From NCBI GenBank assembly GCA_031365725.1, contig JANLYQ010000107.1, positions 1-21,480 on the forward strand: a stretch of DNA of 21,480 bases, read 5' to 3'. This document shows positions 8,347 to 16,717 of the stretch, in pieces. The translations under genes and the position numbers were made by a program. The notes under the pieces are model-generated. The model searched no databases. It was not told the origin of the DNA and worked only from the letters and a program-made list of their open reading frames with translations. The DNA is from JANLYQ01 sp031365725. Lineage in GTDB: Bacteria; Actinomycetota; Actinomycetes; JACCUZ01. The number at the start of each line of letters is the position of its first letter. Positions within the stretch are counted from its first letter, which is position 1.

Positions 8347-9264
8347 TCAGATGCCCTTGAAGGTGGTGCAGGCGTTGACATCGCCGCTGGTGCGCCCAGT
8401 GGTGAACCACTGCTTGCGCTGGGCGGCGGAGCCGTGCGTCCAGGACTCGGGGTCGACCCGCCCCTGGGTCTGCTGCTGGATGCGGTCGTCACCGACGGCC
8501 GCCGCGGCGTCCTGTGCCTGCGCGACCTCGGCATCACCGACCGAGACGTTGCCGGCGTCATCCGCGAGCTTGCTCCACACGCCGGCATAGCAGTCGGCCT
8601 GCAGCTCGAGGGCCACCGACAACGCGTTCTGCTTGCCGGGGTCGGCCTGCTGGGCGGCTCGCACCTTGCGCTCGGTGCCGAACAGCGACTGCAGGTGGTG
8701 ACCGGTCTCGTGGGCCAGGATGTAGGCCTGCGCATAGCGACCGGTGGCGCCGAACTGCTGCTGCAGCTGGTCGAGGAAGCCGATGTCGATGTAGATGCTG
8801 GCGTCTGGCGGGCAGTAGAACGGGCCCACCTGGGAGGAGGCCTGGCCGCAGCCGGTGTTGACCGACGAGGTGAAGAACGTCAGCTGCGGCTTGGTGTAGG
8901 TGCTGCCGGACCGCGTGAACTCGGCGGTCCACACCTCGTTGATCTCGTTGTAGACCTTCACGAGGAAGCAGTCGTCGTACGTGTCGATGGCGCCGGTGGT
9001 GTTGCAGCGGGTCTGTAGGTCGCCGGAGCCGCCACCGGCGGCCGCGCCGCCCTGGACGCTGCCGTCCTGAGGCACGAGCTGGGTGCCGCCGCTGCCGCCG
9101 CCACCGCCGAGCACGTTGATGAGCAGGTAGATGATCAGTCCCACGATGCCGAGGCCACCGCCACCGATCGCGATCGGGCCACCGCGGCCGCCACCGCCGC
9201 CAGCACCGCGCTGGTCGTTGACGCCGGACGCGTCGACCGACTGGTCGTCGAACTCGATGCCCAT
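8347..9264 (-). CDS. YpfJ-family neutral zinc metallopeptidase (membrane-anchored)
   Basis: A 305-aa protein of the YpfJ/neutral zinc metallopeptidase family (E. coli YpfJ is of similar size). The N-terminus is Gly-rich and soluble, followed by one membrane segment (about 37-53) inside a Gly-rich stretch. The globular domain begins near 85. The catalytic zinc motif HETGH is at 185-189 in AHETGHHLQ, and the family motif ELQADCYAGVW follows at 220-230 with a probable third ligand. Four Cys (87, 99, 139, 151) could form disulfides, consistent with an extracytoplasmic catalytic domain; that orientation is inference. The physiological substrate of the family is not known. The start is ATG 9264. 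The membrane hydrolase gene lies 112 nt downstream on the same strand, so co-transcription is possible but not certain. Confidence 0.92.
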   Translation of the reverse strand: MGIEFDDQSVDASGVNDQRGAGGGGGRGGPIAIGGGGLGIVGLIIYLLINVLGGGGGSGGTQLVPQDGSVQGGAAAGGGSGDLQTRCNTTGAIDTYDDCFLVKVYNEINEVWTAEFTRSGSTYTKPQLTFFTSSVNTGCGQASSQVGPFYCPPDASIYIDIGFLDQLQQQFGATGRYAQAYILAHETGHHLQSLFGTERKVRAAQQADPGKQNALSVALELQADCYAGVWSKLADDAGNVSVGDAEVAQAQDAAAAVGDDRIQQQTQGRVDPESWTHGSAAQRKQWFTTGRTSGDVNACTTFKGI

Positions 9265-9282
9265 CGGTCCACCGTCTCTCTC

Positions 9283-9301
9283 GTCCCGACCCGCTCGGGA
9301 C
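9283..9301. promoter_or_regulatory. Perfect 7-bp inverted repeat in the divergent promoter region
   Basis: GTCCCGA (9283-9289) and TCGGGAC (9295-9301) flank a 5-nt spacer. The repeat is in the 156-nt gap between the divergent metallopeptidase and ABC-F genes, directly upstream of the candidate -10 hexamer of the ABC-F promoter. It could be an operator half-site pair or a hairpin in the metallopeptidase leader. No regulator is assigned. Confidence 0.35.
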
Positions 9302-9308
9302 GCCCGCG

Positions 9309-9314
9309 TAGACT
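9309..9314 (+). promoter_or_regulatory. Candidate -10 element for the ABC-F gene
   Basis: TAGACT fits the actinobacterial TANNNT pattern. No good -35 is seen 17 nt upstream, where the inverted repeat lies. A start site about 7 nt downstream would fall on or just before ATG 9321 and leave a leader of about 100 nt before the ABC-F start. Confidence 0.35.
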
Positions 9315-9320
9315 AGTGCC

Positions 9321-9417
9321 ATGTCCGCGCCGTGCTCGTGAGCCGATCTCGCTGCCACTGCCTTACCCCCGCCACGCGCGAGAACTCCTCAGCACGTACG
9401 ACGCCGTCAAAGGATTC
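9321..9417 (+). promoter_or_regulatory. Candidate attenuator leader: short uORF plus SD-sequestering stem
   Basis: ATG at 9321 opens a six-codon frame (MSAPCS, stop 9339-9341). Farther on, GAACTCCT (9382-9389) can pair with AGGATTC (9411-9417) with one bulged C, giving seven base pairs that cover the Shine-Dalgarno of the ABC-F gene. A small GCTC-GT-GAGC hairpin (9334-9343) overlaps the uORF stop. Antibiotic-resistance ABC-F genes in other bacteria are often controlled by leader peptides and alternative RNA folds, so the layout is suggestive. It is inference from pairing only. Confidence 0.25.
9409..9414 (+). promoter_or_regulatory. Ribosome-binding site deciding the ABC-F start
   Basis: AAAGGA ends 6 nt before ATG 9421. 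It supports that ATG over the earlier in-frame GTG at 9316, which would add 35 unconserved residues. Confidence 0.7.
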
Positions 9418-9420
9418 ACC

Positions 9421-11028
<1,608 letters not shown>

Positions 11029-11100
11029 CCTGGTCCACTCCATCTGGGTATGGCGCTCGCGGTCCGAGAGGGTGATCATGGGGCCGACATCCGGATCTTT

Positions 11101-11106
11101 AGGAGG
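11101..11106 (+). promoter_or_regulatory. Strong ribosome-binding site of the small HTH gene
   Basis: A perfect AGGAGG lies 5 nt before GTG 11112, among the best Shine-Dalgarno matches in the window. It confirms that the 69-aa frame is a real gene. Confidence 0.8.
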
Positions 11107-11111
11107 CTGGC

Positions 11112-11321
11112 GTGACGGAGCTCAAGAAGGGTGCACGCATCACGGGGGGCGACCGAAACAAGCTGATGGGCGACCTCAAGAAGAGGTACTCCGGGGGCGC
11201 GAGCATCCGTCAGCTGGCCGCCGACACCGGGCGCTCGTACGGCTTCGTCCACCGCATCCTCGCCGAGTCCGGCGTCACGTTGCGCGGACGTGGCGGTGCC
11301 ACCCGACGCAAGAAGTCCTGA
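11112..11321 (+). CDS. Small helix-turn-helix protein (Rv1473A-like)
   Basis: A 69-aa basic protein. Residues about 27-50 (the ASIRQLAADTGRSYGFVHRI stretch) form a textbook helix-turn-helix. It is preceded by a basic helix (DLKKRYSGG) and followed by a conserved ESGVTLRGRGGATR tail ending in RRKKS. It starts at GTG 11112 behind a perfect AGGAGG. The gene is 83 nt after the ABC-F stop, on the same strand. From memory M. tuberculosis has an equivalent small regulator, Rv1473A, directly after its ABC-F gene, so the pairing is conserved across actinobacteria. DNA binding is likely; the target and the link to ABC-F are unknown. It is too small to hold a separate ligand-binding domain, so it might act as a partner or as a simple constitutive DNA-binding protein. 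Confidence 0.9.
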   Translation: MTELKKGARITGGDRNKLMGDLKKRYSGGASIRQLAADTGRSYGFVHRILAESGVTLRGRGGATRRKKS

Positions 11322-12169
11322 TCGGGCACACCCCGAGCTCGTCGTCGGGGCCCGGCGCCGACCAGACCTCCCACCCGGGCGTCCGGCTCGACCAAGACGG
11401 CGCTCGAGCCACCGTCACCCTGGCGCATCCCGAGTCGTTGAACGCGCAGACGCCGGGGCTGTGGCGGGCGCTCACCGAGATCGGCGAGCAGCTGCTCGCC
11501 GACGACACGACCCGCGTCGTGGTGCTGCGCGCCGAGGGCCGGGCGTTCTCAGCCGGCCTGGACCGCGCCATGTTCACCGGTGGGCTGCAGCAGGGTCGTG
11601 AGCCGGGACTGCTCGAGCTCGCCGGCCTCGACGACGCGACCCTCGATTTGACGATCGCTGGGTTCCAAGACGCGTTCAGCTGGTGGCGCGACGACAGCAT
11701 CGTCAGTATTGCCGCCGTGCAGGGGCACGCGGTCGGCGCGGGATTCCAGCTCGCGTTGGCCTGCGACCTGCGGGTGCTGGCCGAGGACGCCCAGCTGTGC
11801 ATGGCCGAGACCGGCCTGGGGCTGGTCCCCGACCTGGGGGGCACGCACTCGTTGGTGCAGGCGGTCGGGTTCTCCCGGGCGCTGGAGATCTGTGCGACGG
11901 GGCGCCGCGTCGGTGCCGCCGAGGCCGCTGCGCTGGGGCTGGCGCTGACCGTCGTACCGTCAGGGGAGCTCGACGCAGCCACCGATGACCTCGTTGCCGC
12001 CCTGCTGGCGGCACCGGCCGCGGCGGTGCGAGCCACGAAGGCACTGCTTGCCGGCGCGACCACCCGGTCGTACGACGACCAGCTGGCGGCCGAGCGAGCA
12101 GCGCAGATGCTGCGGCTGCGCGACCTGGCCACCGCACGACTGACCGAGCACGAGCAGAAGGAGAGCTGA
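11318..12169 (+). CDS. Enoyl-CoA hydratase/isomerase (crotonase) family protein, start codon uncertain
   Basis: Crotonase-fold protein, about 283 aa if read from CTG 11318. Core motifs are VTLAHPESLNAQ (33-44), the first oxyanion strand GRAFSAGLD (74-82), and VQGHAVGAGFQLALACDLR (134-152) with the second oxyanion Gly. The catalytic Glu of rat crotonase E164 is kept (Glu164, CMAETGLG), but the position of E144 is Gln144 (GAGFQLAL). A single-Glu site is more like an isomerase or another crotonase activity than a classical hydratase. The frame has no ATG or GTG between the HTH stop and the conserved core. CTG 11318 and ATC 11321 abut or overlap that stop, and TTG 11438 would delete the first strand. 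It is followed after 1 nt by an acyl-CoA dehydrogenase behind AAGGAG, so the two probably act on the same acyl-CoA route. Confidence 0.8.
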   Translation: MIGHTPSSSSGPGADQTSHPGVRLDQDGARATVTLAHPESLNAQTPGLWRALTEIGEQLLADDTTRVVVLRAEGRAFSAGLDRAMFTGGLQQGREPGLLELAGLDDATLDLTIAGFQDAFSWWRDDSIVSIAAVQGHAVGAGFQLALACDLRVLAEDAQLCMAETGLGLVPDLGGTHSLVQAVGFSRALEICATGRRVGAAEAAALGLALTVVPSGELDAATDDLVAALLAAPAAAVRATKALLAGATTRSYDDQLAAERAAQMLRLRDLATARLTEHEQKES

Positions 12170-12170
12170 C

Positions 12171-13322
12171 GTGGACCTGGCCCTCGACGAGAGCCAACGC
12201 GCGGTGCGGGCAGCGGTCCGCGAGTGGGTCGACGCCGTCGTCGCCCCGGACGCGCTGAGCAACGACCGCGAAGAGCGCTTCCCTCAGGAGGCGCTGGATG
12301 GGTTGAAGCAGACCGGGTTCGTCGGCATGACGATCCCGGAGGAATACGGCGGCGGTGGCGCGGACCCGTTGACCTACTGCCTGTTCATCGAGGAGCTCAG
12401 CCGCGGCGACGCCAACGTGCGCTCGATCATGTCGGTGCACCTGGCGCTGGTCGCGGGCTCGATCCAGCGGTGGGGCACCGAGGAGCAGAAGCAGCAGTGG
12501 CTGCCGGTGATGGCGACCGGTGAGGTGCTGGGGTGCTTCGGCCTGACCGAGCCCGACGCCGGTTCCAACCCTGGTGACCTACGGGCAACCGCGGAGGCGA
12601 TGCCGGGCGGTGGTTGGCGCATCAGCGGTCAGAAGGTGTTCATCACCAACGGATCCATCGCCGGGCTCGCTCTGGTGATGGCGCGCACCGGTGGGCCGGG
12701 CGGGAAGGGTGTCTCGGCGTTCCTCGTGCCGACCGACCGGCCCGGCTTCACTGCAAACCCCCTGCACGGCAAGCTCGGCCTTCGGTCCTGCGACACCGCC
12801 GAGCTGGTGCTCGACGGCGTCGAGGTCGGCCCGGAGGCGCTGCTCGGCGGCGAGGGCGACGGGCTCAAGGTGGCGCTGTCCGCGCTCGACGACGGCCGCA
12901 TGTCGATTTCCGCGTCGTGCACCGGCATCAGCCAGTCGGGCCTCGAGATCATGATCGCGTACGCCGGTGCCCGCGTGCAGTTCGGCAAGCCGATCGCGGG
13001 CCACCAGCTGGTGCAGCAGATGATCGCCGACTCGGCGGTCGACGTGGATGCTTCACGGCTGCTCACCTGGGCGGTCGCCGACCTCAAGACCCGCGGCGAG
13101 CCCTACTCCTTGGCGGCGTCGAAGGCCAAGCTGTTTGCCACCGAGGCATCGATCAGGGTCGCCAACAACTGCATCCAGGTGCACGGTGGATACGGTTATG
13201 TGGACGAGTACCCCGCAGCCAAGCTGCTGCGCGACGCGCGGGTGACCACGCTCTACGAGGGCACCAGCCAGATCCAGCAGCTCCTGATCGGGCGCGCGCT
13301 CACCGGGATCAGCGCCTTCTGA
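12171..13322 (+). CDS. Acyl-CoA dehydrogenase
   Basis: A 383-aa FAD-dependent acyl-CoA dehydrogenase that introduces an alpha,beta double bond into an acyl-CoA thioester in the cytoplasm and passes electrons to ETF. Family markers are CFGLTEPDAGSNPGDLRATA (122-141), the FAD-contacting ITNGS (158-162), RVQFGKPIAGHQ (268-279), QVHGGYGY (336-343) and LYEGTSQIQQLLIGRAL (361-377). The putative catalytic base Glu363 is at the medium/short-chain position. Full length for the family. The start is GTG 12171 with AAGGAG (12158-12163) 7 nt upstream, one base after the crotonase stop, so the pair is an operon. Substrate chain length cannot be read from the sequence; a short or branched acyl-CoA is plausible. 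Confidence 0.95.
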   Translation: MDLALDESQRAVRAAVREWVDAVVAPDALSNDREERFPQEALDGLKQTGFVGMTIPEEYGGGGADPLTYCLFIEELSRGDANVRSIMSVHLALVAGSIQRWGTEEQKQQWLPVMATGEVLGCFGLTEPDAGSNPGDLRATAEAMPGGGWRISGQKVFITNGSIAGLALVMARTGGPGGKGVSAFLVPTDRPGFTANPLHGKLGLRSCDTAELVLDGVEVGPEALLGGEGDGLKVALSALDDGRMSISASCTGISQSGLEIMIAYAGARVQFGKPIAGHQLVQQMIADSAVDVDASRLLTWAVADLKTRGEPYSLAASKAKLFATEASIRVANNCIQVHGGYGYVDEYPAAKLLRDARVTTLYEGTSQIQQLLIGRALTGISAF

Positions 13323-13463
13323 AGCAGCTCGTCTGGCGCCTGACTCCGGGCCGTTGTCGGCAGCGCGACGTACGGTCGGGGGAAGCAGCCGACGGCCGGG
13401 GGCGTTGACGGGGAGGAGGCCAAGATCCGTCCGCCGCGCTTCTAGCACAGCACCAACAGCAGC

Positions 13464-13468
13464 AGGAG
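13464..13468 (+). promoter_or_regulatory. Ribosome-binding site of the ABC exporter
   Basis: AGGAG lies 8 nt before GTG 13477, only 2 nt before ATG 13471 and 14 nt before ATG 13483. The spacing therefore favours GTG 13477. The 154-nt gap after the acyl-CoA dehydrogenase shows no other clear signal. Confidence 0.5.
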
Positions 13469-13476
13469 AGATGCCC

Positions 13477-15405
13477 GTGTCGATGCACTCCAACCCGTGG
13501 GCAGCCATGCGGTCGCTCACTCGCGACGGCGAGGTCGCGAAGAAGAAGCTCGCGCCGGGCACCATCCCGCGGATCGTGGATTTCGCCCGGCCCTACAAGC
13601 GGCAGATCATCGTCTTCCTGGTGCTCGTCGTGCTCGACGCGGTGCTGGTCGTGGCGCTGCCGTTGCTCTTCAAGCTGATCGTCGACGAGGTGTCTTCCAC
13701 CGGCTCGCGCAGCCGCTCGGTCGTGGTGGCAGTGGCGCTGGGCGTTGCCGGACTCGCAGTGGTCGACTCGGCGCTGACTCTGTGGCAGCGGCTGCTGTCG
13801 TCGCAGGTCGGTGAGGGTCTCATCTACGACCTCCGGACGCGGGTCTTCGCCCACGTCCAGCGGATGCCGGTGGCATTCTTCACGCGCACCCAGACCGGAG
13901 CGCTGGTCAGCCGGCTCAACACCGATGTCGTCGGCGCGCAGCAGGCGTTCACCTCGACGCTGTCCTCGGTGGTGTCCAATGTCATCGGTCTGATCCTGGT
14001 CCTCGCGACGATGCTCTATCTCTCGTGGCAGATCACCCTGGGCGCGCTGGTGCTCACGCCACTGTTCCTGCTGCCGGCCCGCTGGGTCGGCCGACGGCTG
14101 CAGGCGATCACCCGCGAGGCGATGCAGCTCAATGCCGGCATGGGCACCACAATGACCGAGCGCTTCAACGTCTCAGGTGCCTTGCTCGTCAAGCTGTTCG
14201 GTCGCCTGCCCGAGGAGTCGGCAGCGTTCTCCGACAAGGCGGGCCAGGTCCGCGACATCGGCATCAAGCAGGCGATGTACGGCCGGGTGTTCTTCACCAG
14301 CCTCGTCCTTGTTGCCTCGCTGGCAACCGCGCTGGTCTACGGCGTTGGTGGTGTCCTCGTGCTGGACGGCACGATCACCCTCGGCACGCTGGTCGCGCTG
14401 ACCGCTCTGCTGGGTCGGCTGTACGGTCCGTTGACCGCGCTGTCCAACGTGCAGGTCGATGTGATGACCGCCCTCGTCAGTTTTGAGCGGGTCTTCGAGG
14501 TGCTCGACCTGCCGCCGATGATCGACGAGAAGGTCGACGCCGTCGAGCTGCGGCGCGGCCAGACCGACGTCGAGGTGCGCGACGTGTCCTTCCGCTATCC
14601 CAGCGCCGACGAGGTGTCGCTGGCGTCGCTGGAGTCGGTGGCCGTGCTCGACCAGGCGCCGAGCCAGCAGGTGCTCCACGACGTGTCTTTCGTGGTGCCG
14701 CACGGCACGATGACCGCGCTCGTCGGGCCGTCCGGCGCCGGCAAGACGACGATCACCAGCCTGGTCGGGCGGCTCTACGACACCATCGGTGGGAAGGTGC
14801 TCGTCGGTGGCCACGACGTGCGCGACGTGACATTGGCGTCGTTGCACGAGGTGGTCGGCGTCGTGACACAGGACGCGCACATGTTCCACGAGACCATCAA
14901 GTCCAACCTGCTCTTCGCCCGACCAGCCGCGACCGACGCCGAGCTGGTCGCGGCGCTGCGGGCCGCCCAGATCTGGGACCTCGTCGCATCGCTGCCTGAC
15001 GGACTGGACACCACCGTCGGCGACCGCGGCTATCGACTCTCCGGCGGTGAGAAGCAGCGGCTCGCCATCGCTCGGCTGCTGCTCAAGGCACCCGACGTCG
15101 TGGTGCTCGACGAGGCCACGGCGCACCTCGACTCCGAGTCCGAGGTGGCGGTGCAGCGGGCGCTGAAGATTGCGCTCGAGGGCCGCACGTCGCTGGTCAT
15201 CGCGCACCGGCTCTCGACCGTCCGCGACGCCGACCAGATCCTCGTCATCGATGACGGCACCGTGGTCGAGCGCGGTCGGCACAGCGAGCTGCTCGCCGCA
15301 GGCGGGCTCTACGCCGAGCTCTATCGCACCCAGTTCGCCAACCAGGAGCGAGAGGACGTGACCGGTCTCGACCCGGCTGCCGTGACGCCGGTCGAGGTGG
15401 GCTGA
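13477..15405 (+). CDS. ABC exporter half-transporter (fused permease and ATPase)
   Basis: A 642-aa type IV ABC exporter subunit working as a dimer in the cytoplasmic membrane. The transmembrane domain (about 40-345) has hydrophobic segments near 44-66, 82-102, 165-184, 187-208 and 270-296. The ATPase domain has FRYP with the A-loop aromatic (372-375), Walker A GPSGAGKTT (417-425), Q-loop VTQDA (463-467), signature LSGGE (521-525), Walker B VVVLDEATAHLD (541-552) and switch His577. About 20 extra residues (379-398) separate the A-loop strand from the next one, a trait I associate with an actinobacterial subfamily. The substrate is unknown; lipid or drug export is typical. ATG 13471 and ATG 13483 are alternative starts. 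It is probably transcribed separately from the upstream acyl-CoA dehydrogenase gene. Confidence 0.93.
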   Translation: MSMHSNPWAAMRSLTRDGEVAKKKLAPGTIPRIVDFARPYKRQIIVFLVLVVLDAVLVVALPLLFKLIVDEVSSTGSRSRSVVVAVALGVAGLAVVDSALTLWQRLLSSQVGEGLIYDLRTRVFAHVQRMPVAFFTRTQTGALVSRLNTDVVGAQQAFTSTLSSVVSNVIGLILVLATMLYLSWQITLGALVLTPLFLLPARWVGRRLQAITREAMQLNAGMGTTMTERFNVSGALLVKLFGRLPEESAAFSDKAGQVRDIGIKQAMYGRVFFTSLVLVASLATALVYGVGGVLVLDGTITLGTLVALTALLGRLYGPLTALSNVQVDVMTALVSFERVFEVLDLPPMIDEKVDAVELRRGQTDVEVRDVSFRYPSADEVSLASLESVAVLDQAPSQQVLHDVSFVVPHGTMTALVGPSGAGKTTITSLVGRLYDTIGGKVLVGGHDVRDVTLASLHEVVGVVTQDAHMFHETIKSNLLFARPAATDAELVAALRAAQIWDLVASLPDGLDTTVGDRGYRLSGGEKQRLAIARLLLKAPDVVVLDEATAHLDSESEVAVQRALKIALEGRTSLVIAHRLSTVRDADQILVIDDGTVVERGRHSELLAAGGLYAELYRTQFANQEREDVTGLDPAAVTPVEVG

Positions 15406-15445
15406 GCGAGACGTCTCACTGTCGGCACCTTGCGCTGGGCTCAGC
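15401..15445. terminator. Compact candidate bidirectional terminator spanning two stop codons
   Basis: GCTGAGC (15401-15407) and GCTCAGC (15439-15445) are perfect inverted copies. The left arm contains the TGA of the ABC exporter and the right arm the TGA of the convergent methyltransferase. A perfect palindrome GAGACGTCTC (15408-15417) follows the left arm. The gap is only 35 nt. No T-run is present. Confidence 0.3.
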
Positions 15446-16064
15446 TGCGGCGCAGCGACACGAACCAACGGTCGGCGGAGTTCCACGTCGTCTCGACCGC
15501 GAGCCCGACACCGGCACTGACCTCGACCGCGTCTCGCACCGACAGGTGCGCCCAGGAGAACGGCTCGCTGATTGCGTCCGCGGTGACGAGCCGCAGCCGC
15601 ACGCTGCCGCTGGCGGTCTCCGGAGCGTCGAGCTCGACCAGGGCGCGTCCGTACGGCGACATCAGCTCGCGCACCCGGGCCAGCAGCAGCGCAGGTCGGC
15701 CGCCGATGCCGATGTTGCCGTCGGCCAGCAGCACGGTGTCCCAGGTCGACTCGTCGGGCAACGGGTCGAACACCGAGGCGTGAAACACCTCGCCGCCCGC
15801 GCTGCGGGCGATGCGCACGGCGGCGGCACTGATGTCCACCCCGGCCGCCTCGACCCCGCGGTGCGCGAGCGCTACGAGAAGGCGGCCCGGCCCGCACCCG
15901 ACGTCCAGGGTGCCGGATCGGCACCGGGCCAGCAGCGAGTCGTCGCCGGGCAGCAACCCGCCGGTCCAGGACCCGACCGGCACGGTGACCTGACGCCCGT
16001 CGGGATAGAGGGCGTGTAGAGCGTGCCGACCGTCGAGCGCAGCGGCGTACATCGAGCCCATCAC
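15441..16064 (-). CDS. Class I SAM-dependent methyltransferase
   Basis: A 207-aa Rossmann-fold methyltransferase. Motif I LDVGCGPGRL (53-62) binds SAM and is followed by the acidic end of strand 2, GVDIS (Asp77). Motif IV-like LLADGNIGIGG (112-122) and the strand RALVELDAPE (about 139-148) complete the SAM-binding half. There is no signal peptide or membrane segment. The methyl acceptor is unknown. It is the last gene of a GT2-DUF2064-methyltransferase run with 4-nt overlaps, so its substrate is probably a sugar, lipid-linked glycan or small molecule made with those two enzymes; that is inference. The start can be GTG 16064 (GTGA overlap) or ATG 16061 (TGATG overlap); they differ by one residue. 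Confidence 0.9.
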   Translation of the reverse strand: MMGSMYAAALDGRHALHALYPDGRQVTVPVGSWTGGLLPGDDSLLARCRSGTLDVGCGPGRLLVALAHRGVEAAGVDISAAAVRIARSAGGEVFHASVFDPLPDESTWDTVLLADGNIGIGGRPALLLARVRELMSPYGRALVELDAPETASGSVRLRLVTADAISEPFSWAHLSVRDAVEVSAGVGLAVETTWNSADRWFVSLRRS

Positions 16065-16717
16065 GCGGCGCCCTCCACGACGTGGCGCCGACCCAACCGG
16101 CGTACGACGTCAGCGAAGGCACCCGCCGGCGCGCTCGCTGCCACCGACCAGGCGTCGTCGGGGGTGTCGACGTCCTGCAGCTCGGGCAGCATCGAGAGGC
16201 GAAGGCCTCCGCCGGTCAGGCGCTGAAGCTGTCGGGCGCCGGTGTCCGGCATCGACATGGGAACACCGGCCACGAGTCCGGGGGCAGGTGTGGAGAGGCC
16301 TAGCGCCCAGAAGCCGCCATCGGTGGCCAGCCCGAGCACGGCATCCACAGCCGGATCGCGCAGCTGCGCGGACCCGTCGTGGAGCAGGACGGCGTCGACC
16401 TGCGGGGTGTCCATCCCGACGAGCAACACCGGGGTGTGGCTGTCGCGCGCCCAGCAGTGGGCGAACGCCGCCTCGATGCGTTCGTCGAGACCGTTGCCCT
16501 GCTGGGGCACCACCTCGATGCCGGCGGGCAGCCAGTCACCTGTCGGGCCGTCGAGGGCGAGAACGACCCGCGAAGTCGGTACCGCGAGGGCCGCGCACAA
16601 GGTGTCGTGCAGCGCGGCCGCTGCGATCTGCGCTGCCTCCGCAGGGGCGTAGGCCGGGCTCAGCCGGGTCTTGACGAGACCGGGGCGGGGGCTCTTGGCG
16701 ATGACCAGCAACGTCAC
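16061..16717 (-). CDS. DUF2064 / TIGR04282-type glycosyltransferase-like protein
   Basis: A 218-aa GT-A-fold protein of the DUF2064 family, some members of which are named arsenosugar biosynthesis glycosyltransferases. Visible motifs are AKSPRPGLVKTRL (7-19), the nucleotide-binding-like start, GMDTPQV (101-107) with the acidic residue, ATDGGFWALGL (131-141) and DVDTPDDAW (182-190). The frame extends 39 codons farther upstream, but that part is Arg/His-rich and overlaps the GT2 gene. GTG 16717, in a GTGA overlap with the GT2 stop, gives the conserved start VTLLVIAKSP. The activity (nucleotidyl or glycosyl transfer) is not established. No arsenic gene (arsM, radical-SAM arsS) is in the window, so an arsenosugar role is not supported here. 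Confidence 0.85.
   Translation of the reverse strand: MTLLVIAKSPRPGLVKTRLSPAYAPAEAAQIAAAALHDTLCAALAVPTSRVVLALDGPTGDWLPAGIEVVPQQGNGLDERIEAAFAHCWARDSHTPVLLVGMDTPQVDAVLLHDGSAQLRDPAVDAVLGLATDGGFWALGLSTPAPGLVAGVPMSMPDTGARQLQRLTGGGLRLSMLPELQDVDTPDDAWSVAASAPAGAFADVVRRLGRRHVVEGAA

Noticed and set aside
5544..8360. 938-aa open frame on the + strand, longer than the gene opposite it
   Set aside because: Its product is almost entirely Gly/Arg/Gln/His/Pro-rich with no domain, whereas the minus-strand frame gives membrane helices and hydrolase motifs. High GC keeps the antisense frame open.
11300..11325. Programmed -1 frameshift fusing the HTH protein to the crotonase
   Set aside because: No heptameric slippery sequence or downstream pseudoknot is evident near the HTH stop. 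It is kept only as an alternative in the start-codon finding.
14173..16122. 649-aa open frame on the - strand across the ABC exporter and methyltransferase
   Set aside because: It is antisense to the ABC exporter and in another frame of the methyltransferase, both with complete catalytic motifs. Composition is Arg/His/Gly-rich and lacks structure.
16061..16717. Arsenosugar biosynthesis locus, from the DUF2064/TIGR04282 family name
   Set aside because: No arsenite methyltransferase, radical-SAM ArsS or arsenic resistance gene is visible. The nearby methyltransferase has no recognisable ArsM cysteine motif.
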